This document shows, piece after piece, positions 12,307 through 23,255 of a stretch of 64,000 nucleotides of DNA (its first letter is position 1; each line of letters opens with the position of its first letter). The notes beneath the pieces are model-generated. The model searched no databases, was not told the DNA's origin, and saw nothing but the letters and a program-made list of their open reading frames with translations. The position numbers and the translations under genes were made by a program. This DNA is from Phytophthora sp. 'mugwort' (lineage: Eukaryota; Oomycota; Peronosporomycetes; Peronosporales; Peronosporaceae), in NCBI GenBank assembly GCA_033558025.1, contig JAUCEF010000010.1:1451001-1515000 (forward strand), given 5' to 3'.

Positions 12307-13018
12307 GGTGAGCGCGGAGGCGTTGGCGCCTCGGAGCCCAGTCAGGGCGCAGACGGTGCCACGGGTAGTGGCTGCTGGCCAGAGCGCTGGAGGCGCACAA
12401 AGTGGTCCACCTGACCACGAATCTTGACGGGCGATCACTCCACTGCGTCGAGACGACGAGCCGCTGGCCGTGCCAGAGCCACCACGCGACGCGCAGATGA
12501 TGCTGCAGACTCCAACTAGCCGACTCGCTGATGAACAGCTTCGAGCTCGTCAACTGGACGAGAGCGATGCTCAGCCGCATCGCGGGCCTCTTCAAATAAT
12601 CTTCCGACGAGGTGGAGGGCCAAGTGGACCGAGAGTTCTCGAATGATCTCGATGGGCAGCAGTTTGAGTACTAGGCTACCCATCGGAACGGAGTACACGT
12701 CCCGGCGACCCAGTTGCCTGCGAATGGGTATTCGTCTCCTCGTCATGGGGGACCGCCTTACGCTCCCGGGTACTTCCCTCCGGAGGGGTCCTACGGAGCT
12801 GGTGCTTACTTGGATCAGCTCTCGGCACATTGGGTGCTCTTCGTTGGTCTCTCTTCCAAGCGAGCGTATGAGCGCCACCTCGTGGCCTAGAAACACCTGT
12901 CTAACAGGACTTGTGGGCTGCTAGGTGAACTGCCCTGCGCCGCACCACCTCCTGCACAAGGAGTTCACGAGTCAACGAAAGAAAGGAGAGTTTGGTCGGG
13001 ACTTCGACCTGCGTGGGG
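12307..13018. other. Decayed Gypsy 3' region, no supported gene
   Basis: After the integrase tail, Pro/Arg-rich fragments occur in several frames with stops. They look like the untranslated or chromodomain-linker part of element 1 but contain nothing diagnostic. I see no LTR copy matching 6762-7176 here. Confidence 0.3.
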
Positions 13019-14127
13019 CTATCTTTCGGTAATGCCCTCACACTGTGGTTCCTTCCAGGAGGCTGAGACCATGTTTAGGAAGTGGGTAGCTACGCTCTGC
13101 TCACAAGTACAACTTGAAGTTCTCCGGCAGAATCTCACGTTTGAGTACACCCTCGACCTCCAAGATCTCAGCATTGGGTTTACCCGTGTGGTAGGCGAAC
13201 GGCAGCTCCCTAAAGAACTGCAGAAGCTACTGCTTCTAACTCTCATGATGAGCGCGGGTATGGTCTTAATTCCGCGACTATTGAGTAAAAAGCGCCAACT
13301 ACTTTCGAAGCCGTCGCCGAATTTGTTCCCAGATCGCGACCTTCGGGCAGTCATTCTGGAGCCGTTCAATCGGCCCCAGCTGCTCTCAGCCTCTGAGTAC
13401 CCCTTCTACTCCACGCGGAGCTGGTGCTTCCCCTGAACGCGCCACTCCTGGAGCACACGCTTCACGTGGTAGTGGGTCTCCCCATTACGGTCGAGAAGAT
13501 GCGGCGGGGCCTCGTACGAGTACGAGTATGAGACACCGCCCCTACGGTCCGACTCAGGGCCTGGTGTGTCGCCTGCGGCTCCACCTCGATCCGTTGTTGG
13601 TTCCGCTCTTCGTCGGTGAGGGCGGGCGCGCAGCCGCACAGACAGGGAACTCTGTGATCCTTGGGACAACTTGAGTCGTCTGACAAGCGACTTGTCGGGC
13701 CTTGAAGGTCGGGTCGACCGTCGCTGCAGTCGCACTTCGACGGTGGCACCGAGCCGAGGACGTGGATGAGGCCTTCCGGTGTCAGGATGTCCTTTGGACG
13801 TCCGTGGACCGTGTCCAAAGGAAGCTGCAACTTCACCGGGACATTCTGCGGTCTGTGCCTCGGGCGGAAGCTACCCTTGCGTACTTCCAGCCTTACCGCT
13901 ATGGCTCATACGCGTCTGTTGATGCCCCTTCCGTGGTCTCACAAGGGACCTGGGTTTCTGGCCTTGGCCCTCTCAGGGAGACGCAGCATCGGTTCCAGGA
14001 GCTGGTTTCGCTCAGCGTGTGGAGCCTGTGGGGCTGCTGAGCCCTGTGGATCATGGTACCGCTTCAGACGACCCACGTAGAACGTCGAGTGGATCGTCGT
14101 CAACTTAGACAGACCGATGGTGTACAC
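13019..14127 (-). mobile_element. Antisense Gypsy pol 3' fragment with chromodomain
   Basis: On the reverse strand, 14127-13939 encodes an integrase tail (LSKLTTIHSTFYVGRLKRYH), and about 13560-13380 encodes a chromodomain-like block: YHVKRVLQEWRVQGKHQLRV, an in-frame stop where Trp is expected, then GYSEAESSW. Chromodomains at the integrase C-terminus mark chromoviral Gypsy lineages. The rest of pol is missing upstream at about 14130, where element 2 begins in the opposite orientation. Frames shift at least twice. Confidence 0.6.
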
Positions 14128-14189
14128 CGCACCATGTCTGTCCAGGACCGCGGAGGGTCCGATGAAGCGGTAATTAAAATGACTGGCGT

Positions 14190-15061
14190 CTTTGACATGG
14201 ATGCCTTGCGCAGCTTGGCGTCTTCAGCGCAAGCTGAGCAGGTCGAGCGGGGGCTCATCGAACATGTTCAGAGCAACTGCATGTTTCGGCCGCAGAGCCG
14301 AAACCGGCCCACCATATGCCGTTCAAGCTGAAGGTAAACCCGTACGAGGGGAAGGAAGGTGAAAACCTTCACTTATGGTGCGAGAAGTAGAGCTGGCAAT
14401 GGATGCGGCTCTTATCTCTTCCGAGCACCTTCGAGTGGCTTTCGCCTTCTCCAACCTTAGCGGGCGTGTTAAGAGCTGGGCGTATGCGCGGGAAGCGACA
14501 ACGCCTGGATGCTTCGCATCCTGGGCTCAGCTGTGTGAACAGCCTAGATCCGCGTTCCTGCCGGCGAACTATGAGTACCGCCAGCGGTCACGCTTCCTGT
14601 CATGTATACAGGGAAGACGTGAGCTACACGAGTGCATCCAGGAGATGCGGGAGCTCACCGTATCCCTCGTGGGAAACCCAATCCACGAACACATTACGGT
14701 GACGGTGTCCATGAACGGCCTAAGAGTAGGACCGAACCGCACCCAGCTATTTCGCATGCATGCCAACACTCTGGGCGAGGAGATCCAAGTCGCCCTCCAA
14801 GAGGAGTACAGTCACCACCAGGCGCACACACCGGCGTCGACGTGGCCAGGGCAGCGACACCAGGTCGCCCCCCACCCCCCCCTTGCCCGCGGGCCAGTTC
14901 TCATGGAACTTGGGCTCGCCCAGCAGCATGATATTCGCTGCTACAGCTGTGGTAAGCTAGGGCACATGGCATGTGCCTGTCCTGCGGGGGACAACGAAAA
15001 CGCTTTCCCCCAAGTCTATCGCGCGCAAGGGTCGCCGGCAAGGCCGCGACCCCGTGGGTAG
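14190..15061 (+). pseudogene. Gag of Gypsy element 2
   Basis: The main open stretch (14375-15061) encodes a Ty3-type gag: SNLSGRVKSWAYARE, SWAQLCEQPRSAFLP, a helical body and a zinc knuckle CYSCGKLGHMACAC near 14940. The N-terminal part (about 14180-14330) is in another frame. The CCHC knuckle is intact. Confidence 0.7.
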
Positions 15062-15196
15062 GGGAACGTAGGACACCAGTATGGGCGGGCCACCCTACTG
15101 GGGAGATCTAAGTGGTGCGCGGATGGCACGCACCACAGAGACTTAGGCCCTAAGCGTCTGTGCACTCTCGAATCGAAGAAGGGCAGCGTTGGGCTG

Positions 15197-15517
15197 CTAG
15201 CAGTACACGTAAGTGTACGGGGATATAGCCATCCCTTCCGAGACTTGATTGACTCCGGGGCGTCGAAGAACTTCGCACGCCGTTGCGGAGAACAGCAACA
15301 AGTTGGGCGATGTTTTACGAGAAAGCAAAGACAACGGGACAGTGTAGGTACAACTGCCCGACGAAACGGTGATTACCGTTCCCAAAATTCATGTGGATTT
15401 AGTAGTGAAGTTCGAGGACTTCGACAAAGGGGGGCAGTTACTATCCTGCATATGGACAGGTATGACTTGATCCTGGACATGCTCTGGCTCGAGAAACATG
15501 AGCCGTGGATCGATTGA
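15197..15517 (+). pseudogene. Aspartic protease segment of Gypsy element 2
   Basis: The open stretch starts with a retropepsin active-site motif (LIDSGASKNFA) and ends YDLILDMLWLEKHEPWID. The two halves lie in frames separated by an indel. The DSG catalytic motif is intact, unlike in element 1. Confidence 0.7.
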
Positions 15518-15780
15518 CGGAACAAAGCCATCGGGGCCAACCGGCCCGCAGTTACTGACAGAGCATTAGCGAGTCCTGCTCCCACCTCTGCCAGGAACTG
15601 CGAGCGCCCGAAGGGGCGCAGGGATGCAAGAGCATCCAGTCAAATTTTGGGAGCCGTCGACGTATTGAGCGACTCCCTGGAAGCGGTGGCAGCAGAAACG
15701 GCCCCTTGCCGAGCGCGGCAGTCCGTACAGGATAGTGCTCGACCACCGCCGGAATCTAGACCGACGACAAGGATTCAAAA

Positions 15781-16860
15781 GTGGCGATACATGTTCCACA
15801 CCAGGTCACCCAGACCGAAACCGGCGAGGAAGCCGCAAAATGCGCTTCCTGTGCGGTTGTCGGAGCTCCTGGACCATATTTCCTGGCCAACCTGAAGGCT
15901 GCCAAGATCGCGGAGGTGGTAATCCTGAACCAAGACTCTACTCCTGAGGAGCTGAATTCATCCTCGGTCGTGGACGAGTACGTTCTGGAGGCATTTTCCT
16001 CCCAGCCTGCTTCGCGCTTGGGTTCTGATATTCTCAAGAACCGGAAAGATCCGGTGTACTCTTTGATGAAGGAGTTTGAGGGCACTGGTCCAAGGGCCCG
16101 CCGTCATAACTCGAACCGCATCGTGCGACCGGGCATCGACTTCGTGCCGGTTACAAAGTACTGTGTCACCAGACAATGGCCGCTGCATCGCGAGCAGTGC
16201 GAGGTCATTGATTCCTTCTTCGCCACCAAGGCTAAGACAGGCGTGCTGCTGGAATCGAAATCCCCGCACTCGACGCCAACCTTCTGCGTTCGGAAACCGA
16301 ACGTGAAGCGGAGTCTGGGTCATGCTTTCAACAAGCTGAACAGCGCCACGGTGCCGGCCCAGACAACCATCCCGCGGATGGATGTGTTGTTGAACAACAT
16401 GGCCGGGTGCGAGTTGTACAGCTCCACGGATCTGGTGGACGGATACTACCAGATCCTGATGCGCGGGGGCAACATACCGCTCACCGCAGTGAGCACTCCG
16501 AGCGGTATGCTCTGGGAGTGGCTGGTGATGTCACAAGGCCTGTCTAATGCCCCGGCGACGTTCATTCGCCTAGCCACGCAGTTGTTTAGACCACTGCGTA
16601 TGTACGCAGAGTCGTGCTTTGACGACATTTTTCGTCCATAACCGTGCCGAGGGAGCCAAGACGGCTATGGGGGTGCATTTGAAGCACCTCCATCGAGTGT
16701 TAAAGGGCATGAGAGCTGACAAGCTCTGTGTCAACATCGACACGTGCGTCTTCGCGGCGAAAGCGATCAAAGTCTCGGTTGCCGCGTTAGCAACGTTGAC
16801 GTTCAGGGAAGATCATGACTATTTCGGCTTGGCCAACGCATAGTTCCCAGAAGGACCTGA
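15781..16860 (+). pseudogene. Reverse transcriptase of Gypsy element 2
   Basis: A 286-codon open stretch includes TKYCVTRQWPLHREQ, SKSPHSTPTFCVRKPN, AFNKLNSATVPAQTTIPR, LYSSTDLVDGYYQI, SQGLSNAPATFIRL and ends at CFDDIF, where the usual Y of YxDD is Cys. A frameshift directly follows the active site; the palm continues in another frame (KTAMGVHLKHLHRVL, then LCVNIDTCVFAA). The remaining blocks are good Gypsy RT matches. Confidence 0.8.
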
Positions 16861-17640
16861 TGAAGTTTATGGGCTTGGCCAACTACCTCCCCAAGTACAC
16901 CGAGGGGTACGCAGGTCTGGCTAAACCCTTGTCGGTCCTTCTGAAGAAGGGTACCGACTGGCACTGGGGGCGTGAGCACCAAGAACCCTTTGACAAAATG
17001 TCAAGGCAAGCGTTCACAAGGCGCCTATCCTGGCACTGCTGGGAGGGACAAGGCCATTCAGCGTCATCTGCGATGCATCCGATTATGCAATCGAATGTGT
17101 GCTGCTGCAGATTAATGCTACGGGACGAAAACGAGTGATATCGTCCCAGTCCAGGCAGCTCAAGGCTGCCGAACGGAACTACCCCGTTCGTGAAAAGAAG
17201 CTGCTTGCAATGAAGTATGTTCTTGTCAGTTCCGGGTGCACCTCCTTGGTCACAGTTCTTTGTGATCTAAACAAATCACGCATCCTTACGGACGGCGACA
17301 AATTCGCCCCATCTGTCCCATACGATGGTGAGGTGGCTGTCCTTCTTCGCGGAATACAACTTCCGCGTCGCGTACAAGCCTGGCAAGCTCAACGTGCTTG
17401 TCGATACGTTGTCATGCAGGCCGGACTGTGAGCTGTCATACATCTGTCGTGCCACGACCTATCTATACGACCAGATACGCATGGCGTATCGGGGCGATGA
17501 AGCTCTGACAACTCTGGTACGGTTCCTGACCGCTGGCAAAGCAGCCAAGGTCGAATGGCTCACGTCACGACAGGGAGTCCGGCTCCATCGATACGAGTGG
17601 GCCGACGGCCTGCTCTACTATCGAGTGGAGCGCCATGAAC
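16840..17640 (+). pseudogene. RNase H and zinc region of Gypsy element 2
   Basis: Three overlapping frames encode the thumb/connection (KFMGLANYLPKYTEGYAGLA), RNase H fragments (LKAAERNYPVREKKLLAMKY, then FFAEYNFRVAYKPGKLNVL) and the start of the integrase (RLHRYEWADGLLYY). At least three indels separate them. Confidence 0.65.
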
Positions 17641-17689
17641 CCCCATAGGTAGTCGTACCAAACGACGAGGACCTCAAGTTTGATATCCA

Positions 17690-18262
17690 AGTGGGTCGCA
17701 CAGTACGTGAAGACATGTGAAACATGTCAGCGGTTGAAATCTGCGGGGCACGCCTCGGCCCCTTTGCAGAGCCTGCCCGTTTCAGTGGACTGCTGGAAGT
17801 CGATGAGTCTGGATACATCTTCGGACTTCCAGCCGACGGCCACGGAAACACCACCATCTTGGTGTTCGTGTGCCACCTGAACAAGATGGTTCGTCTTGTT
17901 CCATTCAAAGCGATAGTGACCAGAGAACAGGCTGTGAAGCTGCTCCTGGATGGCGTTTCCGCCATCATGGTCTGCCGGAGACAATTGTCTTGGATCGTGA
18001 CCAGCGGTTAACCGCTGCGTTTTGGAGAACGCTGCTCCAGCTACTTGGAGCGAGGCTGCACATGTCCACTGCCGATCATCCTCAAACGGTTAGGCAGACA
18101 GAGCGCGTCACCCGAGTGCTTGAGGACACTCTATGCAGCATCTGTGCAGAGTCTCCTCGCACTCGGTCAGAACGTCTGCCATTAGTTGAGTTTGCACTCA
18201 ACAGTGCGGTTCACGCATCGACCCGGAATACCCGTTCTAACCGGAATAGTGTACCCATCCAC
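17690..18262 (+). pseudogene. Integrase core of Gypsy element 2
   Basis: Fragments include QYVKTCETCQRLKSAG (second half of the zinc finger), a degraded first catalytic block around 17800-17850, LDRDQRLTAAFW (second Asp block) and TERVTRVLEDTL (Glu block), ending with EFALNSAVHASTR. Frameshifts separate every block and no C-terminal tail is present. Confidence 0.65.
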
Positions 18263-19160
18263 GGGTGCCGCTAACTTTACGAGGGGGGCACCCCGGCTTC
18301 GGTTCTAAGTGCGGGAGAGGCTCGGAGAGCGCTTTCCTCCTGGTCGCGGACATGAGATCAGTTGCGTTGAGGAAACAAGTGGAGTTGTTTATAGACACTA
18401 GGCTGAACGTATCAGCCGTGTCCGTGATGCCATGACAGAGGCACAGGAAAACAAAAAGAGTACTCTGACCCAAACATGGAAGAGGAAACTTAAACGTGTT
18501 AAATGTGGGTGGTGAAATAATCCTACTAAACACTAGCTTAGAGGTTCTGGTAGTAACCCGCGTATGCGTGGATTGATTACAAGTGCTACCAAGTGTGATG
18601 GGGCACACAATACCTTGCACACACCGGAGAGTATACAAATTCTCAGTGGACGGCAGTCCACAAGTCCCTGGTATGATCTGAGGGGACTGTTACCAAAATA
18701 GATAGATACAAGACTAAATATATTTAAAGGTGATCCCTTAATGTCTCTACATACTAGCTATAAGCCACCTATAAAGTATTCTAGATGTTATCGTATTGAG
18801 TGGCTATGCGTTCCTTGTGCCATATGAGTTAATTGAGGAGTGCCACGTCATTCTTCAGAGTGGTGAACCCAAGTCACTAGTGATGTAGCCAACGCATTAA
18901 GACGTTATTGCAATGACGACGTTATATATTCTAAGCTAAAAGGCCTTACGATTCTCGTGTGTATGCATCCAGCACGGTTATTATGGAGCTTAAAAGACGG
19001 TTTGCAGTCTGTAGTCTGCAGCGAACTTTGCAATCTGGTTAGACAAGGTCGCCTATCGACTTTGAAGGGGGCGGATCTAACCGGTCCAAATTGCACACTG
19101 ACAACTGCATATTGCGAAAGCCCCTTGAACACCGAAGAGAACTGTAAAGATTGCACTTGG
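18263..19160. other. AT-richer spacer, no supported gene
   Basis: No convincing coding signal. It may contain the diverged 3' LTR of Gypsy element 2, since a TGTTACC start occurs near 18687, but no partner copy exists to test this. Confidence 0.3.
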
Positions 19161-19224
19161 TGAGCTCCTCAGTTGCATCGTGGTTTTCACGGCGGGGAAA
19201 ACCACAATGCACCTGAGGAGCTCA
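19161..19224. repeat. 27-bp near-perfect inverted repeat
   Basis: The arms at 19161-19187 and 19198-19224 (starting TGAGCTCCTCAG and ending CTGAGGAGCTCA) differ at two positions and are separated by 10 nt. The foldback overlaps the 5' end of the Harbinger-type transposase relic. Confidence 0.8.
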
Positions 19225-20495
19225 ATTGTGGACAGCATAGTCGTCGGCAACGTGCCAGCGCATCGCGAGCTGGTAGCGGCGCAGTTCATGCGGCAGCTTC
19301 TGCGCCTTCACCGCCCTCGGAGTGCGATTGTCGCGGCACTCGACAGGAGAGGATTAGTTCGCGTTCTTCGCGATGAAGATGCCGTGGTTCTCTTACGCAT
19401 GTGCGAGCGTGGAGACGTCGATCAAGCGTGGTGTGCGGCTCTACGTGCGGGATTCTTTCTTCACATGGACTTGCCGCTCCTTCCAGGATTTGGTTCGACA
19501 TCAACGCAATGTCGGACTACAACTGTCCGACCCGTTTTCGATTTGACCACGCCGGAATCAAAGCACTTGTGGTTCGTATGCAAATTCCAAACGTTCTAAT
19601 CGTGCCGACCTAGGGCGACCGCTTCTCGGTACTTGAAGGTGTCTGCTTGGCGTTCGATCGAATGACGTACCTATGCCAGTGGGAGGATCTCTCCAAGCGC
19701 TACGATAGGCACGTCTCAGCCATCAGCCGGATCTTTCTCTACGTGCTACACCCTGTTTTGACAGCCAGTAAAGAGAAGATTATCTTCTTACAAACAACAA
19801 CCCCAGAGAGATTGCCGCGGTACGCACGGGCTTTCTGGGCACGAGGAGTCCATCGTAACCTGCGAGTTTGGAGCATAATCGACGTGCGGAAGTCGCGACT
19901 TGCCGCCCAACAACGAACTAAAGAGCTCAATACAGTGGGCAGAAGAAATACCATTGTTTCAAGTACCAAACACTACAGATGCCAGATGGTAAAGGCCACT
20001 TCACATATCTAATTGCTGATTTCAAAATCTGACACTGTTTCTTAGGGCTAATTGCTCATTGTTATAGGTGTGCCGATGGGCGACGAGGGGACGGGTATAT
20101 TCTCCGTCAGCCTGAACTCCTTCCCTTGTTGACGGCAAAACCAGAAATCACCGAGCCACTTTACGTCGTTTTTGGGAATTCAGCGTGCCCTAACAACAAC
20201 GTCATGATCTCAATGTTTCGAGGCCGGAGTGGTCCCAGGTGTTCAACAAAACCATGGCGAGCGTTCGTATATCTGCCGAGTGGGGGGTAAACGCAAGTAT
20301 GCAACAAGCATGACTATGTTGACTGGAAAAGGCAGCTAAAGATTGAGTTCCTGCTAGTCGAAGCGATCTGGAACGTGGGTATATTTCTTACGAACTGTCA
20401 CATATGCTACTGGGGTTCCAATTTCATCTCCGACTACGTTGAGTGCAACCCGCCGGCGTTGGAAGAGTATCTCGACTATTTTTTTTCCACTTCAA
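19173..20495 (+). pseudogene. PIF/Harbinger-type transposase relic (DDE_Tnp_4-like)
   Basis: Plus-strand fragments in order: VPAHRELVAAQFMRQLLRLH (19240-19310), an LPRYARAFWARGVHR/VWSIID block (19810-19890), YSGQKKYHCFKYQTLQMPDG (about 19935-20000, shifted frame), YVVFGNSACPNNNVMISMF (about 20160-20220), VDWKRQLKIEF (20315-20350) and LTNCHICYWGSNFISDY to PPALEEYLDYF (20385-20480). These match, by recall, the PIF/Harbinger-like DDE_Tnp_4 transposases abundant in Phytophthora: a D block, a GxKxxHxxKYQ block, a YGDxAY block and a final E region. The GDPAY-type block reads GNSAC, so a catalytic Asp appears lost. Several stops and indels make it dead. Confidence 0.6.
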
Positions 20496-21537
20496 TTAGC
20501 GTCGCGTCCTTTCAGCAGAAGCATCAGCCGCTCAAGCTTCCGGAACTTCAAGTCTTCTTTACGTGATATTGAGTGTGACGGCGTGTGTTCTCGTCGCGCT
20601 CCATCTCGAGCTTCATACGTTCTAGTCAAAACTGCGTTGGTTTTGCGCCTCCTTCAATTTATCCTCTTTCGTCTGGCCTCGATCCCGTTGCGCCTCCATT
20701 CTGCTCTGCTTTAAACTTCTCACGTTCGAGCTCGAGTCGACGCTCTTCAGCTTCGGTCTTTTCAGCATCTTCCCCGTTCAGGAACTCTTCCATGGCTTGA
20801 TGGTGGCGTAGATTGCGGCGGCGACGCTTGCGCTTCTGAGTTGGGTCCTCTTCATGCACGGCCTCAACGACACCAGCAGCGCCCAGACGAACAGCAAGCC
20901 CTCCAATCTTCGTTTCTTGGCCGCCTATCATGGCACGAGCAACCGCTTCTCGATGTTGTAGCCCAGCCTGTCGCAGTTCCTCTTCTCGCTGTCGTTTATC
21001 TGTCCCCGACGTCTTCTCCGCGATGAAGTCGCGTACGTCTTCAGCCATTTCATCGAGTTTATCTCGAACACGATTCTATACGAAGGTTAAATCCATTGAA
21101 AATAGCCAGAAAAACCGCACACCATACCTCTTCTTCCGAACGAGCATGTCAAGGTCAGTTTCACCGTCAAGTCGGGCCTCGCGGGTTTCATGTTTGTCCA
21201 GCATTTGAGTCACCCACTCTACCATGGTCCGTGTGTTCACTATAAAGCCCCATCGAGTCTGTAGATGCTGCCCAGCTTGCCCCATCGGTTTGTCAGAAGC
21301 CCCGCAAGGGGCGATGTGGGGCTCGGCGAGTGCGTACGACTCAAGAACGGCTTCTTGAACCTCAAAATTGGTCGGCCAGTTCTTGATTTTGCGCGACGCT
21401 CGGCCATTGTTCACGGCCTCTTCCGCGTTCATGCGCCGCGGCGAAGTTGGCTGCGGTTCGTCCGTCGTCTGGTATCCTGCATCGGGTACCTTTACGTCGA
21501 GCGGCGGCGCCAGAAGAGGGTGCGTTTCGTCCCCCAT
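20496..21537 (-). pseudogene. SANT/Myb-like companion ORF of the Harbinger-type element
   Basis: Reverse strand, start at about 21537, frames joined by one or two indels, stop at 20496. The N-terminal part contains NWPTNFEVQEAVLESYALAE and a WGFIVNTRTMVEWVTQMLDK helix, a tri-helical Myb/SANT-like arrangement. A gap follows, then a charged coiled coil (EKTSGTDKRQREEELRQAG, KRKRRRRNLRHHQAMEEFL) ending KLERLMLLLKGRDAN. It is convergent with the transposase relic and stops adjacent to it, the two-ORF layout of PIF/Harbinger elements, where a Myb-like protein helps the transposase find and enter DNA. A related copy lies at 56644-57162. The function is inferred from layout and fold impression. Confidence 0.45.
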
Positions 21538-21980
21538 ACATTACCTTGGTTGATGTTTCCCCGGCGCGTTGAAGTTTCCTTTGGTGGCGGCAAACTGCAA
21601 ATACAGAGGCAGTCATTTTGCAGCCAGATTCGATGCATACATTGTTAGAATTTCCGCTGCTAAGTGAACTGTACAGTTGCTTAGGTTCGCTCGCCATTTT
21701 ATGTTCGCCTCGTTCCAACAAAGTGCAGAGTACAAACCGTTTTATAAGTTCTCTATTGACAAAAAAATTGTTCGGCGTTCTCGTTGATTTTGACTTTGCA
21801 GCCTTGTCCACCAGAAAGAACCTTCACTGCGTCTGAGCCATCCAGTAGTGTTGGCTTTCCCGTTCGATCGCCTATTGCTAAAACAAAGACGACTGTAGTA
21901 GGCCACACCAAATAGATCTTTCCGTCAAAGGTCGCAGGATATTATTTGACTGGATAGGCTTCCAGTCCGGCGTGGCACCG

Positions 21981-23201
21981 ATGCTGTCGTTCCCCTTCCT
22001 GCTGCTACTTTGCCTCATCAATGCCGCAAACGCAACAGCTATCGATGTGAATGGCATCGCAATTGAAAATTTCCATGGTAGTGGCATTCTCGACGACGTC
22101 GAGATCCTGATCCAAGAAGAGGCTCAGGTGGTCAACACGTTGATTGAGCTGGACAAGCAACTGGACCACACACTGAATCGATTGTCCAGTGCCAGTGGTG
22201 GTGCAGTGGAGATCGACGTGGTGGTTGGAGACTCGGATGGTTCGAAGAGCGAATGGGTCGTCGATGATGTCGTCGTGGAGATTCCAGCAGGTTCTGGCTC
22301 GAAGTCGAGGCTTTCCAACGAAGAGAAGAACGAGATCAAGGAGGAGATCAAGAACGAAGTGGCCGACGCATTGGACGCGATGATCTTCGACGAGGCATTG
22401 AAACCTCCGGAGATGGAGCAGGAATTCGAGGTGGCAAGGGGATCGCTGAATGACAAGGTCGGAACGTTGTTTGAAGAAGAAGCCGACGCTGAGAAGGAGC
22501 TTGAGCAGATGAAGGAGGAGCTGGAAAAGGCGCTGGATGAGCTGCCGGGTGGAGGAGCGTCGGCAGAAATTGATATCGCGGTGAGTGAGACGGACGTGGT
22601 GAACGAGGTGGAGGTAGTGGACAAGGAGATTGTTGTCTTCACTCCAGCGTCGACAGGCAGTGGACCAAGACTTACACAGGACGAGAAGACGGAAATAGAG
22701 GAGGAAATCGTCAGGGAAACGACAGATGCGCTGGGAACGATCATCATGGACGATTTTATGGACGATCAAGTGTCTGAATCCACGGAGGTGGTTGAGTTGG
22801 AGCTACCAGGGGCCCCACTGCTAGAGGAAGAGTCCTTACGCGGAAATGATGTACTAGAACACACGTGGGCCCCTTTTAAAGCCGTGCGAACAATGTGGGG
22901 GGATGTTGCAGATGAAGCTGCAGTTAAGCCTGCTCTTCGTGAAGCGGCAGCTACAACCACAGCTCATACTGGCTTCAAACGCCCGCTCTTCGTGCCTCAC
23001 CATTGGCAGATGGCCCCGGACGATCAGCTGTGGACAATGAAGCTGTCCATGCTCACCTCCCTATCGTGTTTGACATTACTACTGATTGTGGGCATCTGGA
23101 CGGGCGTTCGTCGGTCGCGCCGCCGTGCCATCCTGGACGATAGTCACTTCCGTTGGGCCGAGGCCGTCGAGTACATGGATGCCTTTCCATACGACCCGTA
23201 G
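21981..23201 (+). CDS. Secreted/type I membrane acidic protein with internal duplication
   Basis: 406 residues from the ATG at 21981 (an in-frame GTG at 21972 is not used). Residues 1-20 form a classic signal peptide (hydrophobic FPFLLLLCLINAA, cleavage near NATA-ID). The luminal or extracellular part is strongly acidic and helical. It contains two diverged copies of a roughly 63-residue unit (about 77-139 and 196-259) that share EID-V near the start, VVD..VV, PA..GS, RL..(D/E)EK.EI.EEI and DAL...I.D. A single transmembrane helix lies around 357-377 (SLSCLTLLLIVGIWTGV), followed by a basic stop-transfer RRSRRR and a short tail ending YDP. I see no RxLR or LFLAK motif, so nothing supports an effector role. 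I do not recognise the family. No intron is visible. Confidence 0.75.
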   Translation: MLSFPFLLLLCLINAANATAIDVNGIAIENFHGSGILDDVEILIQEEAQVVNTLIELDKQLDHTLNRLSSASGGAVEIDVVVGDSDGSKSEWVVDDVVVEIPAGSGSKSRLSNEEKNEIKEEIKNEVADALDAMIFDEALKPPEMEQEFEVARGSLNDKVGTLFEEEADAEKELEQMKEELEKALDELPGGGASAEIDIAVSETDVVNEVEVVDKEIVVFTPASTGSGPRLTQDEKTEIEEEIVRETTDALGTIIMDDFMDDQVSESTEVVELELPGAPLLEEESLRGNDVLEHTWAPFKAVRTMWGDVADEAAVKPALREAAATTTAHTGFKRPLFVPHHWQMAPDDQLWTMKLSMLTSLSCLTLLLIVGIWTGVRRSRRRAILDDSHFRWAEAVEYMDAFPYDP

Positions 23202-23255
23202 CACGTTATCTCTGTTCTTAAGTAGCTAAGTACCAAGGTATCAGCCCATATGCTT

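Larger units (their letters stand above)
14180..18262 (+). mobile_element. Decayed Ty3/Gypsy retrotransposon (element 2)
   Basis: A second plus-strand element has gag with a CCHC knuckle, protease, RT, RNase H and integrase in Gypsy order. It is related to but clearly distinct from element 1; for example, both share a WLEKHEPWID/WLERHEPWIDW protease block. It is broken by many stops and indels. It lacks a recognisable integrase C-terminal tail, stopping near RNSVPIHGCR at 18262, and I found no LTR pair. Confidence 0.75.

Noticed and set aside
18680..18960. 3' LTR of Gypsy element 2
   Set aside because: Only a TGTTACC-like start was seen; no matching 5' copy near 14 kb could be found.
22005..22769. 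254-codon and 207-codon reverse-strand open frames opposite the acidic membrane protein
   Set aside because: They are antisense shadows of a biased, acidic coding sequence; the plus frame has a signal peptide, repeats and a transmembrane helix.
21981..23201. RxLR-type secreted effector
   Set aside because: A signal peptide is present, but there is no RxLR or dEER motif, and a C-terminal transmembrane helix argues for a membrane protein.
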